From: Wuchereria bancrofti
Lineage: Eukaryota > Nematoda > Chromadorea > Rhabditida > Onchocercidae
Length of the DNA: 64,000 bases
Assembly: GCA_005281725.1 (NCBI GenBank)
Contig: SSBO01000002.1
Coordinates: 1,795,461-1,859,460 of the forward strand
Direction of reading: 5' to 3'
Positions 56,001-62,943 of the stretch are shown here, one piece after another; the stretch's first letter is position 1, and the number at the start of each line of letters is the position of its first letter. The notes under the pieces were generated by a model, which had not been told where the DNA came from, did not search any database, and saw nothing but the letters and a program-made list of their open reading frames with translations. The position numbers and the translations under genes are program-made.

Positions 56001-59000
56001 AAAAATAAAAAGTATTAATTTTTTTTGGTGGATTTTTTATATTAAAAAAAATATAATATTTAAAAATAGAAGCTATTAATTTCTTTTTTTTGGTAGATTT
56101 TTTATATGTATTTAAAAAAAATACAATGCTTAAAAATAAAAGCTATTAATTCTTTTTTTTTTTGATAGATTTTTGTTTAGATTAATAAATTATATAAGCT
56201 TGCTGCTTAATTAATCATTTTTACGATTTTTTTTTTTAGCTCTTGGCCAGATGGTTTACTGTTTAACTTTTCGGTGGCACTTCTTCCAAGTGGAACACCA
56301 ACTGATATTTGCAATTTGTGGGATCAGTTAGCAAAATCAATTCAACGAACAAATGGTGCCATTGGTGGTGGACCACTTCGTGTAGCATCTGATTATGATC
56401 AGTTAAATCCATGCAGACCAAAGTTACCACATGGTGAAGCATGCGGTACTACTATTTGTAATAATGAACTTGGAGAGGTTAAAATTTCAAAAAATTTTTT
56501 AACTCAATTTTACATGAATTTAATAAAATAAAATTCCAACTGTTATTAAAATTTTAATGATGAAAAAAAAAATAATTAAAATAAATACTTATCAGTTCGT
56601 TTTTAATCGTTTAGAGATTGCTATTATCAAAATTTTCAATTAATCATATAATGTATATCGCTGTCTTATGTTTTTCTTATCTGTTTACATATTCAAATTT
56701 TAAATTTATTGAAATATTTGTTAACCTACCTATGTTTTAGGTATGTATTGCGGGATCTCTTTGTGGTTGCACACATGGTGAGAAGCGCTCATCGTCAACC
56801 GATATTTGTAGACCGGTGGAAGCTTGGAATATTGTTTTATGGGTAATGCGAAAAGATAATGAAAAATTGATGTATACGGATATTTTGGCAAATCCACGAC
56901 ATATGGTCACCAAGGAACTTGTCAAACGATTTGAAAATGGCATTGGACAGTGCTATCCAAATACTGCATTAGCTAGTTCTTTTGTTACAGCTGAAGTGAG
57001 ATATTTTTGGAAAATTTTTCAAAAATTATGTATTAAAATTTTTGAAATAATGTAAAATTTTAATTTTATAAATATTTTTGCACTTTTTTAGGTTAATGAA
57101 ATCATGGATCCAATGAATATTAATGCAACATGGGATCGAGGTATTTTATTCAATTCAACTGTTTATTTCCGAAAAGGTTCAGTACGATTACCATCAGATG
57201 TATATCATATGCTCATCCGATATATTATCGATCAAAATAATTATCAAATTGGACAAAGTGGCTTATACATTAATAGTTATCAATCAGATCCATTTAAAGC
57301 TTGTTGGAAGGTGAAATTTGTAAAAATATTCTGATTTAAAAATGACAAACATACAAATATATAAGTTTTCTTTATTAATTCAAGCATCAATAATATCTAG
57401 AAATTAATTATTGATTGCTTCTGCTACTTTTGTAAAAGTATTTTTAAATCATTTAAAATAAGAATTAATACATTATTATTATTACTAATTATTATATAAT
57501 TTTATTAGAATAATTGTCATCCGAAAGGAATTTGCATTGATCTTGGACCGAATGCTTATCGTTGTGAATGTGGACAAGGATATCGTGATTTAAATCCATC
57601 AGATCCTGGAAGACGATGTTTACCTAATACTGGTTATAATGAATGTGAACGAAAAGAAGATAATGATTGTTCTGAAAATGCTCGTTGTATTGATCAGGTA
57701 TGCATCATATATATGATTTTAATGATTCTTCTCAATTTGACTATTGAATAATTTTAATTGATTGTTTAATAAATCATTTGGAAAAATTTATTAGCTAAAT
57801 GAAATAATCAGATTAAGAGTATTCAAAAATGAAGTATTATTGTAAAATTAAAAATTTTTTTTTTACTGATAGAAAAATTTTTGATAAAATATGATAATTT
57901 TAAGAAACATTTATACAAATGTGAATGTTTACCATCGTTTACTGATGCATCACCAAAAGATGCAATTGCTGGAAGTGTTTGTGTTTTGGATTATTGCTCA
58001 GATGTTAATTTCTGTCCAAGAAATACGACATGTATGAATGAGGAACAACAAGCAATATGTCAATGTGATCCGGGTTATGTTGATATCCGGAAAAGTGAGA
58101 AAAGAACTCAATTATTTGATCAGGATATTTTATGTCTCAAAATGCGTGATATCGATGAATGCGCTTTAGGAATTACCAATTGTTCAGGTTAATTATAATT
58201 TTTTGATATTGTAATATATGTAAGCTTAAACAATAAATATTATCTAGTTAAAAAAATTTTTAAATGAAATTAAATGGTAAAGGAAATTTACAAATTATTT
58301 CGAATGCAAATATTATAAAAATAATTTTTGTAAACTTTAGAATATATATTTGAAAATACTTTGAAATAGAAAATATATCGTAGATGAATTTGTAGAGATT
58401 TAACTAAATTATCTTATCTAAAATACTGTATAGCTTTTTTTTTTAATTTTTTTTTTAAGAAATTTTATTCACAGGTGTTGCGGAATGTGTTGACAAAGCT
58501 ATAGGATATGAATGTCACTGTCCGGAAGGTTATGTTGATGGCAATCCGGAAGAACCGGGAAGAGTTTGCGGTGCATTACTTTGTGATCTGTGCAATTCGC
58601 ATGGTGATTGTGTACATAATGCTTTGACAAATAATATCACATGTGTGTGCAGTGATGGTTGGTCTGGTGAATTTTGTGATGTGGCACCATCGAAAGCTTC
58701 AATGATACTACTTGTTATTCTGGCAGTTCTTTTCCTTCTACTAACACTTTGGTATCTTTTTTTGATTTTGATTTTTCAAAAATTTGAAATAAAATAGGAA
58801 TGAAATTTGAAATTGTTACTTCTTTTTTTTTTTTCTGAATTATATATTTATACTTTGTTTACAGCTGTTTGCTTTATTTCTGCACGAAATGTATCTGTTT
58901 CAAACGTCATAATTTATTGTATCGTGAACCGTTCACATATCGCAAAGGTGCTTGGCCTTGGTCAACCCTAGAAGCGTCAACATCAAGTGAAAGTGGTGCT

Positions 59001-60230
59001 GATTTTTCAGCAATGAGTGCTGCAGGTCATGAATATTATCCTGAAATTGGTTAGTTCTTTAAAGTTATAATTGTGAGCAGTAATAATTTTAACATACAGT
59101 ATTTAGCGATCTAATAGGCCACCAATTTGTCGCATATAAATTTTTTTTTTTTTTTTTTGGAAAGAAATATGTAAAACATACACGTTTGAAGGAATGAAAT
59201 TAAAGAATTAATTATTTATTATTTTTTTTTTCAATGACGTTGTTTCATATTTATGAAACAACGTCATTCGTAAATTTATGCAAAAGTTTATCTCTTAATT
59301 TTTTTTTCTCAGGTATCCCACGTGCGAAACTAAAATCTGGAAGTGGTATGATGGATGATCAGCATCGATCGTTAGCCGTATCAAGACTTCACGATTATCT
59401 CGATGATGGTATGCGTATTCCACGTGTACATCTCGATCGTGATAATGATGCATTTGATTCTGCGTCACAATCATCAAGCGAATATACAATACGTGAAGAA
59501 ATTAAACGACATGTGATCACTGATGTTACAAGAAAAGAAACCAAAAAAACATTAACCACTGCTGATATTCACGGTACTACCGCGGAATTTCACGTATATC
59601 CACCAATTGAAGTTACAACCGAATCACATTCATCATGCCAGGTTGGATTTACTGCATAAAATAGATTTTATTTATTCCATTAAAATTTACAATCATTATT
59701 CTCTAAATTTATTTTGTGAAATTTCAGGTTGGAACACATAATTCTAGTTCATTGTTGGATAAAGATGAACAAGAAAGAGGTGAAAGTATAGCAGAATTTA
59801 GCATCGGTAATGCACGACGTGATTGGAATACAACAGCTAGTAGAAATTGTGAATTTAGCACGGTTAGTGATAATTAGTGATTACTTCAAATAAATAAACG
59901 AAAATAAAAAATGAAAAACGATCAATAAAGAAATTAGCAAATATTGATCCATACAAACAGATATATATATATATATTCATAATTAAAGTGAAATTATTTG
60001 TACTAAAATTAATGATAAGTAAGAATATAAACATATGATGCAATTTCATTTCGTAGGATCGTGATTTGGAATCAGTTATTAGTGATTCAACAGCTGAAGA
60101 TGAAGTTTATGATAAAAAAACATCAGTGAAACGATCACATAATTTTGAACCAACTACTGGAGGTGGTACTGAGCGCTATCGTACCGAAATTACAACAACC
60201 AAATCAACAAAAGGAGTTTCAAAATATTAA
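13814..60230 (+). CDS. mua-3: MUA-3 orthologue: giant LDLa/EGF/vWA/SEA transmembrane attachment protein, 56 exons
   Basis: In C. elegans MUA-3 lies in the apical epidermal membrane at fibrous organelles and ties cuticle to intermediate filaments, so muscle pull reaches the cuticle. The architecture here is the same: signal peptide, five LDL-A repeats, about 53 EGF-like modules by my count, one vWA domain (roughly residues 1190-1370), two SEA-type regions (about 2855-2980 and 3030-3157), a transmembrane helix (about 3393-3414) and a cytoplasmic tail. Predicted length is about 3,682 residues, close to the C. elegans protein. The start is the first ATG, at 13814, followed by a hydrophobic leader; TAA is at 60228-60230. 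Most EGF modules share an unusual long loop before the last cysteine containing DxS and PGRxC, typical of MUA-3/MUP-4. All junctions keep frame except exon 39, one base short. Exon coordinates are in the block entries below. MUP-4, the smaller paralogue family, is the alternative; LDL-A repeats and length favour MUA-3. Confidence 0.93.
17431..19907. repeat. Perfect 1,238-bp direct duplication around a single N
   Basis: Bases 17431-18668 recur at 18670-19907 with constant offset 1239 and no difference noticed. The single N at 18669 is the junction. Copy 1 breaks off within CATTTAA and copy 2 continues into unique sequence, as expected for an unmerged contig overlap. A microsatellite-rich stretch inside the unit may have blocked merging. 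Confidence 0.9.
18208..18496. repeat. CAT/ATC-rich minisatellite in intron 1
   Basis: A 290-base array of CATCATCATC blocks punctuated by ATTCCATCGTTGTC-like segments, with decreasing regularity at its left end. The same array appears again at 19447-19735 inside the duplicated assembly segment. Confidence 0.85.
24031..24346. repeat. Direct 150-bp duplication around a 16-N gap
   Basis: Bases 24031-24180 and 24197-24346 are identical and flank 16 Ns (24181-24196). This is the third instance in the window of the same assembly pattern. Confidence 0.9.
26586..29444 (+). other. mua-3: mua-3 exons 2-5: LDL-A repeats 2-5
   Basis: Exons are 26586-26690, 27857-27958, 28321-28422 and 29188-29444. The first three are 102-105 bases, phase 1 at both ends, and each encodes one LDL-A repeat. 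Signatures are DCISGFDE, HCKDKSDE, DCKDGSDE and, in exon 5, DCEDGSDE. Exon 5 then runs into an EGF-like segment ending LGEICI. Each repeat has C1, C2, C3 and C5 of the LDL-A fold but lacks C4 and C6, so one canonical disulphide is missing throughout (exon 5 has one extra cysteine). Introns here (26691-27856, 27959-28320, 28423-29187) show only A/T-rich sequence and homopolymers. Confidence 0.88.
29704..33157 (+). other. mua-3: mua-3 exons 6-11: EGF-like repeats before the large intron 11
   Basis: Exons are 29704-29950, 30299-30388, 30585-30734, 31486-31638, 32535-32684 and 33008-33157. Exon 6 uses an unusual TTTGAG acceptor, chosen because it restores phase 0 after exon 5. Exons 6-7 encode EGF-like segments of the kind with a long spacer. 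Exons 8-11 each encode one complete calcium-binding type EGF module in a 150- or 153-base exon, phase 1 at both ends. The pattern is NEC..DC..NAxCID....YxCxCxxG, then DxS and PGRxC. Introns 8 (30735-31485) and 9 (31639-32534) contain nothing recognised. Confidence 0.88.
33780..34509 (+). promoter_or_regulatory. mua-3: Candidate internal promoter region in mua-3 intron 11
   Basis: This non-coding stretch is visibly richer in G and C than the rest of the intron. It includes a G-run segment at about 34004-34055 and unique, non-repetitive sequence such as AACGGTTGGCTTTGG. It ends immediately before the alternative first exon at 34510. No TATA box or trans-splice acceptor could be assigned with confidence, so the promoter role is inferred from position and composition. 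Confidence 0.45.
34510..34579 (+). CDS. mua-3: Alternative first exon of mua-3, encoding a second signal peptide
   Basis: Seventy bases inside intron 11 encode 23 residues beginning MQLLLVATLAVIAV and ending LILINAI, a short N-region, hydrophobic core and plausible signal-peptidase site after INA. The codon directly before the ATG is an in-frame TAA. A GTGAGT donor follows after one base of the next codon (phase 1). Exon 12 starts in phase 1, so splicing 34579 to 37532 gives ...NAI-V-SDPC and enters the EGF array in frame. The predicted isoform lacks all LDL-A repeats and the EGF modules of exons 6-11 and would have about 3,131 residues. An unrelated small gene is the alternative, but no other downstream exon before 37532 was seen. 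Confidence 0.6.
34580..37531 (+). other. mua-3: Remainder of mua-3 intron 11
   Basis: About 3 kb of A/T-rich sequence with pyrimidine tracts on the + strand around 35990-36110 and 36371-36420. Neither strand shows a coding exon with a recognisable domain. Confidence 0.6.
38398..38429. repeat. (TTA)n microsatellite in mua-3 intron 12
   Basis: A TTA/ATT trinucleotide tract of about 30 bases, followed about 210 bases on by a looser AAT-rich region (38640-38790). Confidence 0.85.
39550..39664. repeat. Tandem repeat in mua-3 intron 12, unit about 48 bp
   Basis: Three successive copies, the last one partial, of a unit containing GATAATTATGGCTAATAATT and TATTTTGTTC, with a few substitutions. It has no coding character. 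Confidence 0.7.
41666..41707. repeat. GA-rich tract in mua-3 intron 15
   Basis: A purine-rich tract of GAGAGA blocks about 40 bases before the exon 16 acceptor at 41748. The acceptor itself (TTTTCTAG) is normal. Confidence 0.8.
43119..43287. repeat. 32-bp minisatellite in mua-3 intron 19
   Basis: About five copies of a 32-base unit (TAGGGAAATGGATAATAATG...) with TAGGTAAATG and TAGGGAAATG variants, starting shortly after exon 19. Confidence 0.85.
44773..46069 (+). other. mua-3: mua-3 exons 22-24: last upstream EGF repeat and von Willebrand factor A domain
   Basis: Exons are 44773-45011, 45347-45525 and 45670-46069, joined in phases 0 and 2. Exon 22 first completes an EGF module, then starts the vWA domain with DLMFLIDGSGSIGS. 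This is the MIDAS DxSxS motif with all metal-binding residues. The threonine loop (TRTGAAI) spans the exon 23/24 junction and the last MIDAS aspartate is in VITDGRSQD. All three MIDAS segments are therefore intact, so metal-dependent ligand binding is possible. Exon 24 then moves through a proline-rich linker into an EGF-like segment ending NEVCVQ. vWA domains of this type often bind matrix; here the likely partner is cuticle collagen or another extracellular protein, by inference. Confidence 0.92.
46165..52308 (+). other. mua-3: mua-3 exons 25-38: central EGF array, first part
   Basis: Exons are 46165-46363, 46489-46634, 46867-47059, 47362-47635, 48212-48384, 48612-48767, 48906-49064, 49185-49337, 49527-49676, 49807-50180, 50546-50774, 51181-51358, 51505-51630 and 51859-51998 (the end given here includes part of intron 38). 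Exons 25-27 encode the wide-spaced EGF type (CNPD..C..EICV...LCVCPKG). Exons 28-38 encode calcium-binding EGF modules with the PGRxC ending; exons 30-33 are single phase 1-1 cassettes. Exon 34 carries two full modules plus a proline-rich spacer (TPRPTPPPAEC). All junctions keep frame. Intron 28 contains a 28-base minisatellite. Confidence 0.88.
47841..48170. repeat. 28-bp minisatellite in mua-3 intron 28
   Basis: About a dozen direct copies of a unit reading TTATTAACTTACTTATTGAC plus AATGAAAA, some with AATGAGAA, and two shorter copies that drop GAAAATT. The array ends about 40 bases before the exon 29 acceptor. Confidence 0.92.
52164..52341. repeat. Two-copy direct duplication in mua-3 intron 38
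   Basis: A unit of about 89 bases beginning AATGACTTAAGTAATTAATC and containing TTGTTTTAG occurs twice in a row, with small indels between copies. It ends about 20 bases before the exon 39 acceptor at 52360. Confidence 0.8.
52361..52508 (+). pseudogene. mua-3: mua-3 exon 39 with an apparent one-base deletion
   Basis: This exon enters in phase 1 and must leave in phase 0 to meet exon 40 (TTG GTG GAT GAA TGT), so its length should be 2 modulo 3. It is 148 bases, one short. The first codons read ENECLT in one frame; from about 52379 the module continues GKHDCDPNAICRD in the next frame. A third G in the GG at 52380-52381 would restore CLTGKHDC, the form expected from sibling repeats. Skipping the exon would also break the frame. 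Only this EGF module is affected, so a sequencing or assembly error is likelier than a dead gene. Confidence 0.7.
52856..55173 (+). other. mua-3: mua-3 exons 40-45: central EGF array, second part
   Basis: Exons are 52856-53009, 53137-53274, 53426-53596, 53898-54211, 54471-54762 and 54883-55173. Exons 40-42 carry one EGF module each; exons 43-45 carry two each. Exon 42 ends in a proline-rich spacer (PPAPVTPPP). The start of exon 45 is ambiguous: acceptors at 54858 (ATAAATAG) and 54882 (AAATTACAG) are both in frame and differ by 24 bases. The second was chosen because it resembles TTTCAG and gives the usual INEC start; using the first adds eight residues (TDNDDQIT). Confidence 0.86.
55414..57310 (+). 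other. mua-3: mua-3 exons 46-49: two SEA-type regions with an EGF insert
   Basis: Exons are 55414-55807, 56240-56477, 56741-56995 and 57092-57310. Exon 46 begins with an EGF-like segment (CAIKRNEVCVGGVKC). It then enters the first SEA-type region, starting RIPFSIRILNKD and continuing into exon 47 (SSWPDGLLFNFSVALLPSG), the usual SEA strand after which a conserved turn follows. A cysteine-rich EGF-like insert (CGTTICNNELGEVCI) spans exons 47 and 48. The second SEA-type region runs from EAWNIVLWVMRKD to FKACW. SEA domains in other proteins can self-cleave at GS[VIA]; I see GSV in the second region (FRKGSVRLP), so cleavage there is conceivable but unproven. Confidence 0.85.
55861..56165. repeat. 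Degenerate tandem repeat in mua-3 intron 46
   Basis: Four to five imperfect copies of a unit of about 60 bases containing TATTTAAAAATAAAAGCTAT and TTTTTTGATAGATTTT fill most of the intron between the two halves of the first SEA region. Confidence 0.75.
57509..58751 (+). other. mua-3: mua-3 exons 50-52: membrane-proximal EGF repeats and start of the transmembrane helix
   Basis: Exons are 57509-57697, 57905-58187 and 58475-58751. They encode about five EGF-like modules. The last one (CDLCNSHGDC...CVCSDGWSGEFC) is a short classical EGF without the PGRxC loop. The transmembrane helix begins MILLVILAVLFLLLTL, and the exon ends two bases into the next codon, inside the membrane segment. The exon 51 acceptor (AATTTTAAG) was chosen because it keeps CIDQ-KHLYKCEC in register with the calcium-binding motif. 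Confidence 0.87.
58865..60230 (+). other. mua-3: mua-3 exons 53-56: juxtamembrane cysteines and cytoplasmic tail
   Basis: Exons are 58865-59049, 59313-59641, 59728-59862 and 60057-60230. Exon 53 completes the transmembrane region with CCLLYFCTKCICFKRH; the cysteines next to the basic KRH stop-transfer are candidate palmitoylation sites. The tail then runs about 265 residues, rich in Ser, Thr and charged residues, with no catalytic or recognised domain. Notable segments are ASTSSESGAD, DSASQSSSEY, REEIKRHV, TRKETKKTLTTAD and a C-terminal ITTTKSTKGVSKY. In MUA-3 this side faces intermediate filaments. No PDZ-binding or NPxY motif was seen at the end. Confidence 0.88.
59233..59268. repeat. Perfect hairpin, 17-bp arms, 2-base loop, in mua-3 intron 53
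   Basis: Arms 59233-59249 and 59252-59268 are exact reverse complements (AATGACGTTGTTTCATA and its mate) around TT. Each arm contains TGACGT. It lies 45 bases before the exon 54 acceptor. Confidence 0.9.
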
Positions 60231-61802
60231 AATTCATTAAATATTTTATTTCAAGTAAAGCACTTAATGCCTACCTTGCGATTTACTTACTATTAATGAA
60301 TTTTTTTTTTAATATTAATTATTAATTATAATAAATTTATGTTATTTTTAGTCGTATAACTTTTGCTGTAATTTTATATTATTCAGTAATGTTTTCTTGC
60401 GAAGTTTACTGGCTTATATTTCTTGATAATATGTTGGTTTTTTCCTTTTTTATAACGGGATTTTCTTCTTTTACTGTTTTCTTTTGTTTGTTTGTTTGTT
60501 TGCTTTGTCAAATTTTGTAAACATTTTTTTCTTTTTCATACTGACTAGCTGCCTTTTTTCATATATTTTTACATTAATTTGTTCCAATTACAAGACAGAG
60601 AATAAGTTTTTCCATTATAGATTTTCTAGAAAAATGTTTTGCAATATTTTTTGACATATAAAATATATGCAATATAATTTTTATTTAGAAGCATAGTTCT
60701 ATTACAAATTTTTAGCAATGACATTCCCTCTTTAAAGTGAAACTAACAAATTTACATTATATGTTTGAGATAATAAATCCAGATTGCCATAGTTTTTTTT
60801 TTCTTTGATACATAACTTTTGAAATTTATAAATAAAAAGGAAGAAAATAAATTCAATTGATGTTTTAATTTGTACTGTTATATACTACCTAAAGTATTTT
60901 TATTACAAATGTAAAAATTTTCGACTCGATTTGATTAATTTAAGCTAATTAATAATTGCATATCGTTTATTCGCTTCAAATTTTCATTTAAAATTTCTTC
61001 TCTAGAATATCACCTTTTTTTTTCAGTGAAATCAAATAATTTATATTTTATTTGAATCAAAAGTCATTTGAGTTAAAAGTTTTTTTCGTTTTTTTTGTGG
61101 TCAAAAGTGCCTAAAGATTTTTGTTGTTTATGTACTGTCCATGCATCGAATAAATGTCCTTTAATAAAAAAGGTAAATGTGATATTAGTCTCAATTTTTA
61201 AGACTTTAATTTATGAATTGTGCAAAAGTTAAATATATATTCAACACGAATAACAAGTAAAAAAAATTTTTTTTTTCTGATAAAAATAAATGAAGTTCAT
61301 TTTGACAATAATTTTCACTGAGTAATCTAGTGTAATTGTAGAAAAGTACTAGAAAAGTACCTCTTAAGGAGAAACAATTACTTTCTGTGACAAATTTTGA
61401 CCAAAATTTTTCTTAAAGAAATATTTAAAATTAAAATTAGATGCAAATTATGTTGTATAAATGAAAAAAAAAAATATAAAATAAATGAAAGAAGTTATAT
61501 GTAACCGGAAATAACATAGAATTTAAGCTTTTTAATTGCTAGTATCTCGACAAAATATAATTTTAATCTCTACAAATTAAATACTTGCTTGTTTGACGTT
61601 GCATTACTAGAAATGAATGAAATTATAATTATAAAAAATTCATGGACTATAATAAATATCAAATGATTAATAACTGTTTCAAAAACTGAATTTGGCTTGA
61701 GCAATATTGAAAACCATTTGAAATTATTGAGTGATAGGAATGACAAAGATCATTAAGTGTGTTCAACCTGATCAATGCAAATTTTCACAATGCCTACTAC
61801 AA
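60231..61802. other. Convergent intergenic region between mua-3 and the minus-strand membrane gene
   Basis: About 1.6 kb of A/T-rich sequence holding the 3' UTR of mua-3 and probably the 3' UTR, or undetected last exons, of the minus-strand gene. No coding exon could be supported on either strand. Confidence 0.6.
60772..60777 (+). terminator. mua-3: Candidate poly(A) signal of mua-3
   Basis: An AATAAA lies 542 bases after the mua-3 stop. Other AATAAA copies further on (for example 61149-61154) are equally possible. This is chosen by position only. Confidence 0.3.
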
Positions 61803-62943
61803 TTATACAAGCATGGGACGATTGAAATATAAAATTAAAAAAAAACAGAGATAATGATAAGCGATGATTGTAGTCGATAAAATCACAATTTGAAATTGTT
61901 GGAATAATGAAATAAACAATATGATATGTGTCAGAAAATAAGGCATGCGATATATGGATTCTGTAAACAGATAAGTTACAGAAGTACTCCAAATAAGAAC
62001 TGAAGTATGTAGTACAGCGTAGTACAGTTTTTGACTCCTGAAAATAAAGAAAGAAGAATAAATGGTCAATAATTTCCGTCTAAATCCAGAAGATACATTT
62101 TTTGCGCAAAAAGGAACAGAAAATAAATAACTTCAATATCACACTTCAAATCAAAGCTTTACTTCAACACATACATTTTGAGATTGTAAAATTTCCCATT
62201 AACAGAAATAAAAAAATAATTTTCCAACAAAAAAAGTAAAACAAAAGTTTTCCATCAAAAGAAGTAAAAAAATAAGTTTCCAAAGAAGTAAAACTAAAAG
62301 AATTGAAGAATAATGAAAAAAAACTTACCTATTGGAAAATTTCTTTGAATAAAAAAAAGGTTTCACGTAAGGTAAGTAGCAAATTATGACTGCATAGAGT
62401 GTTAAGGCATGAAACCAAATGCTTCCCAATCTAACATAAAATCGCGCCCACCGTCGGATGTCAAATCTAAAAATGCAACAATTGCCTTATCAGTTGATCG
62501 AATTATCAGATCATGAACATCGATCATTTTAATACAAAATAAATCTGATTTTTTTCAGTCGAGAAAAAAATGTGTGGGAAAATGTGAGAAATTTGATTTC
62601 CTATTTATTCTTACATAGGTATCAATCTTACATCATCGCTTTATTATTCAAAACTGAAACTAAAGAGACACTTATGAATTGAAATCTGAATGAATTGAAA
62701 GCGAAACTTACAAATGTAATTTGCTTTCTGTAATAGAAATAAATAGTCTTGCAATATTAATTGCATCAATTATTAGAGCAGCAATGGCCGATGTTGCGCA
62801 AACAATCATTAAATTTAGTGTGAAATATTTGAAAAATCCATCTTTCACTTTCGTAAATATTAAATACAGTATGAAAGGAATAATGATGAAATTACCAACT
62901 GTTGCAAAATACGCTGCCACGAGGCGTTTGTTGTATAAAGCTG
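61803..62943 (-). CDS. Polytopic membrane protein, nematode serpentine-receptor-like, 5' end not found
   Basis: Three minus-strand exons are read: 62943-62712, 62466-62329 and 62037-61803, joined by phase-2 introns with GTAAGT donors at both junctions and TTTTTAG and TTTTCAG acceptors. They encode about 201 residues ending FNRPMLV and TAA at 61803. Five hydrophobic segments are visible: AAYFATVGNFIIIPFILYL, MIVCATSAIAALIIDAI, SIWFHALTLYAVIICYL, AVLHTSVLIWSTSVTYL and a long one in the last exon. Basic residues (DIRRWARFYVR; PFFYSKKFSNR) between segments suit cytoplasmic loops. This resembles nematode 7-TM chemoreceptors, but I cannot assign a family, and helices 6-7 are missing. The first exon needs a phase-1 partner; 63220-63193 (MKILFIVLI) fits but is weak evidence. 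Confidence 0.6.
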
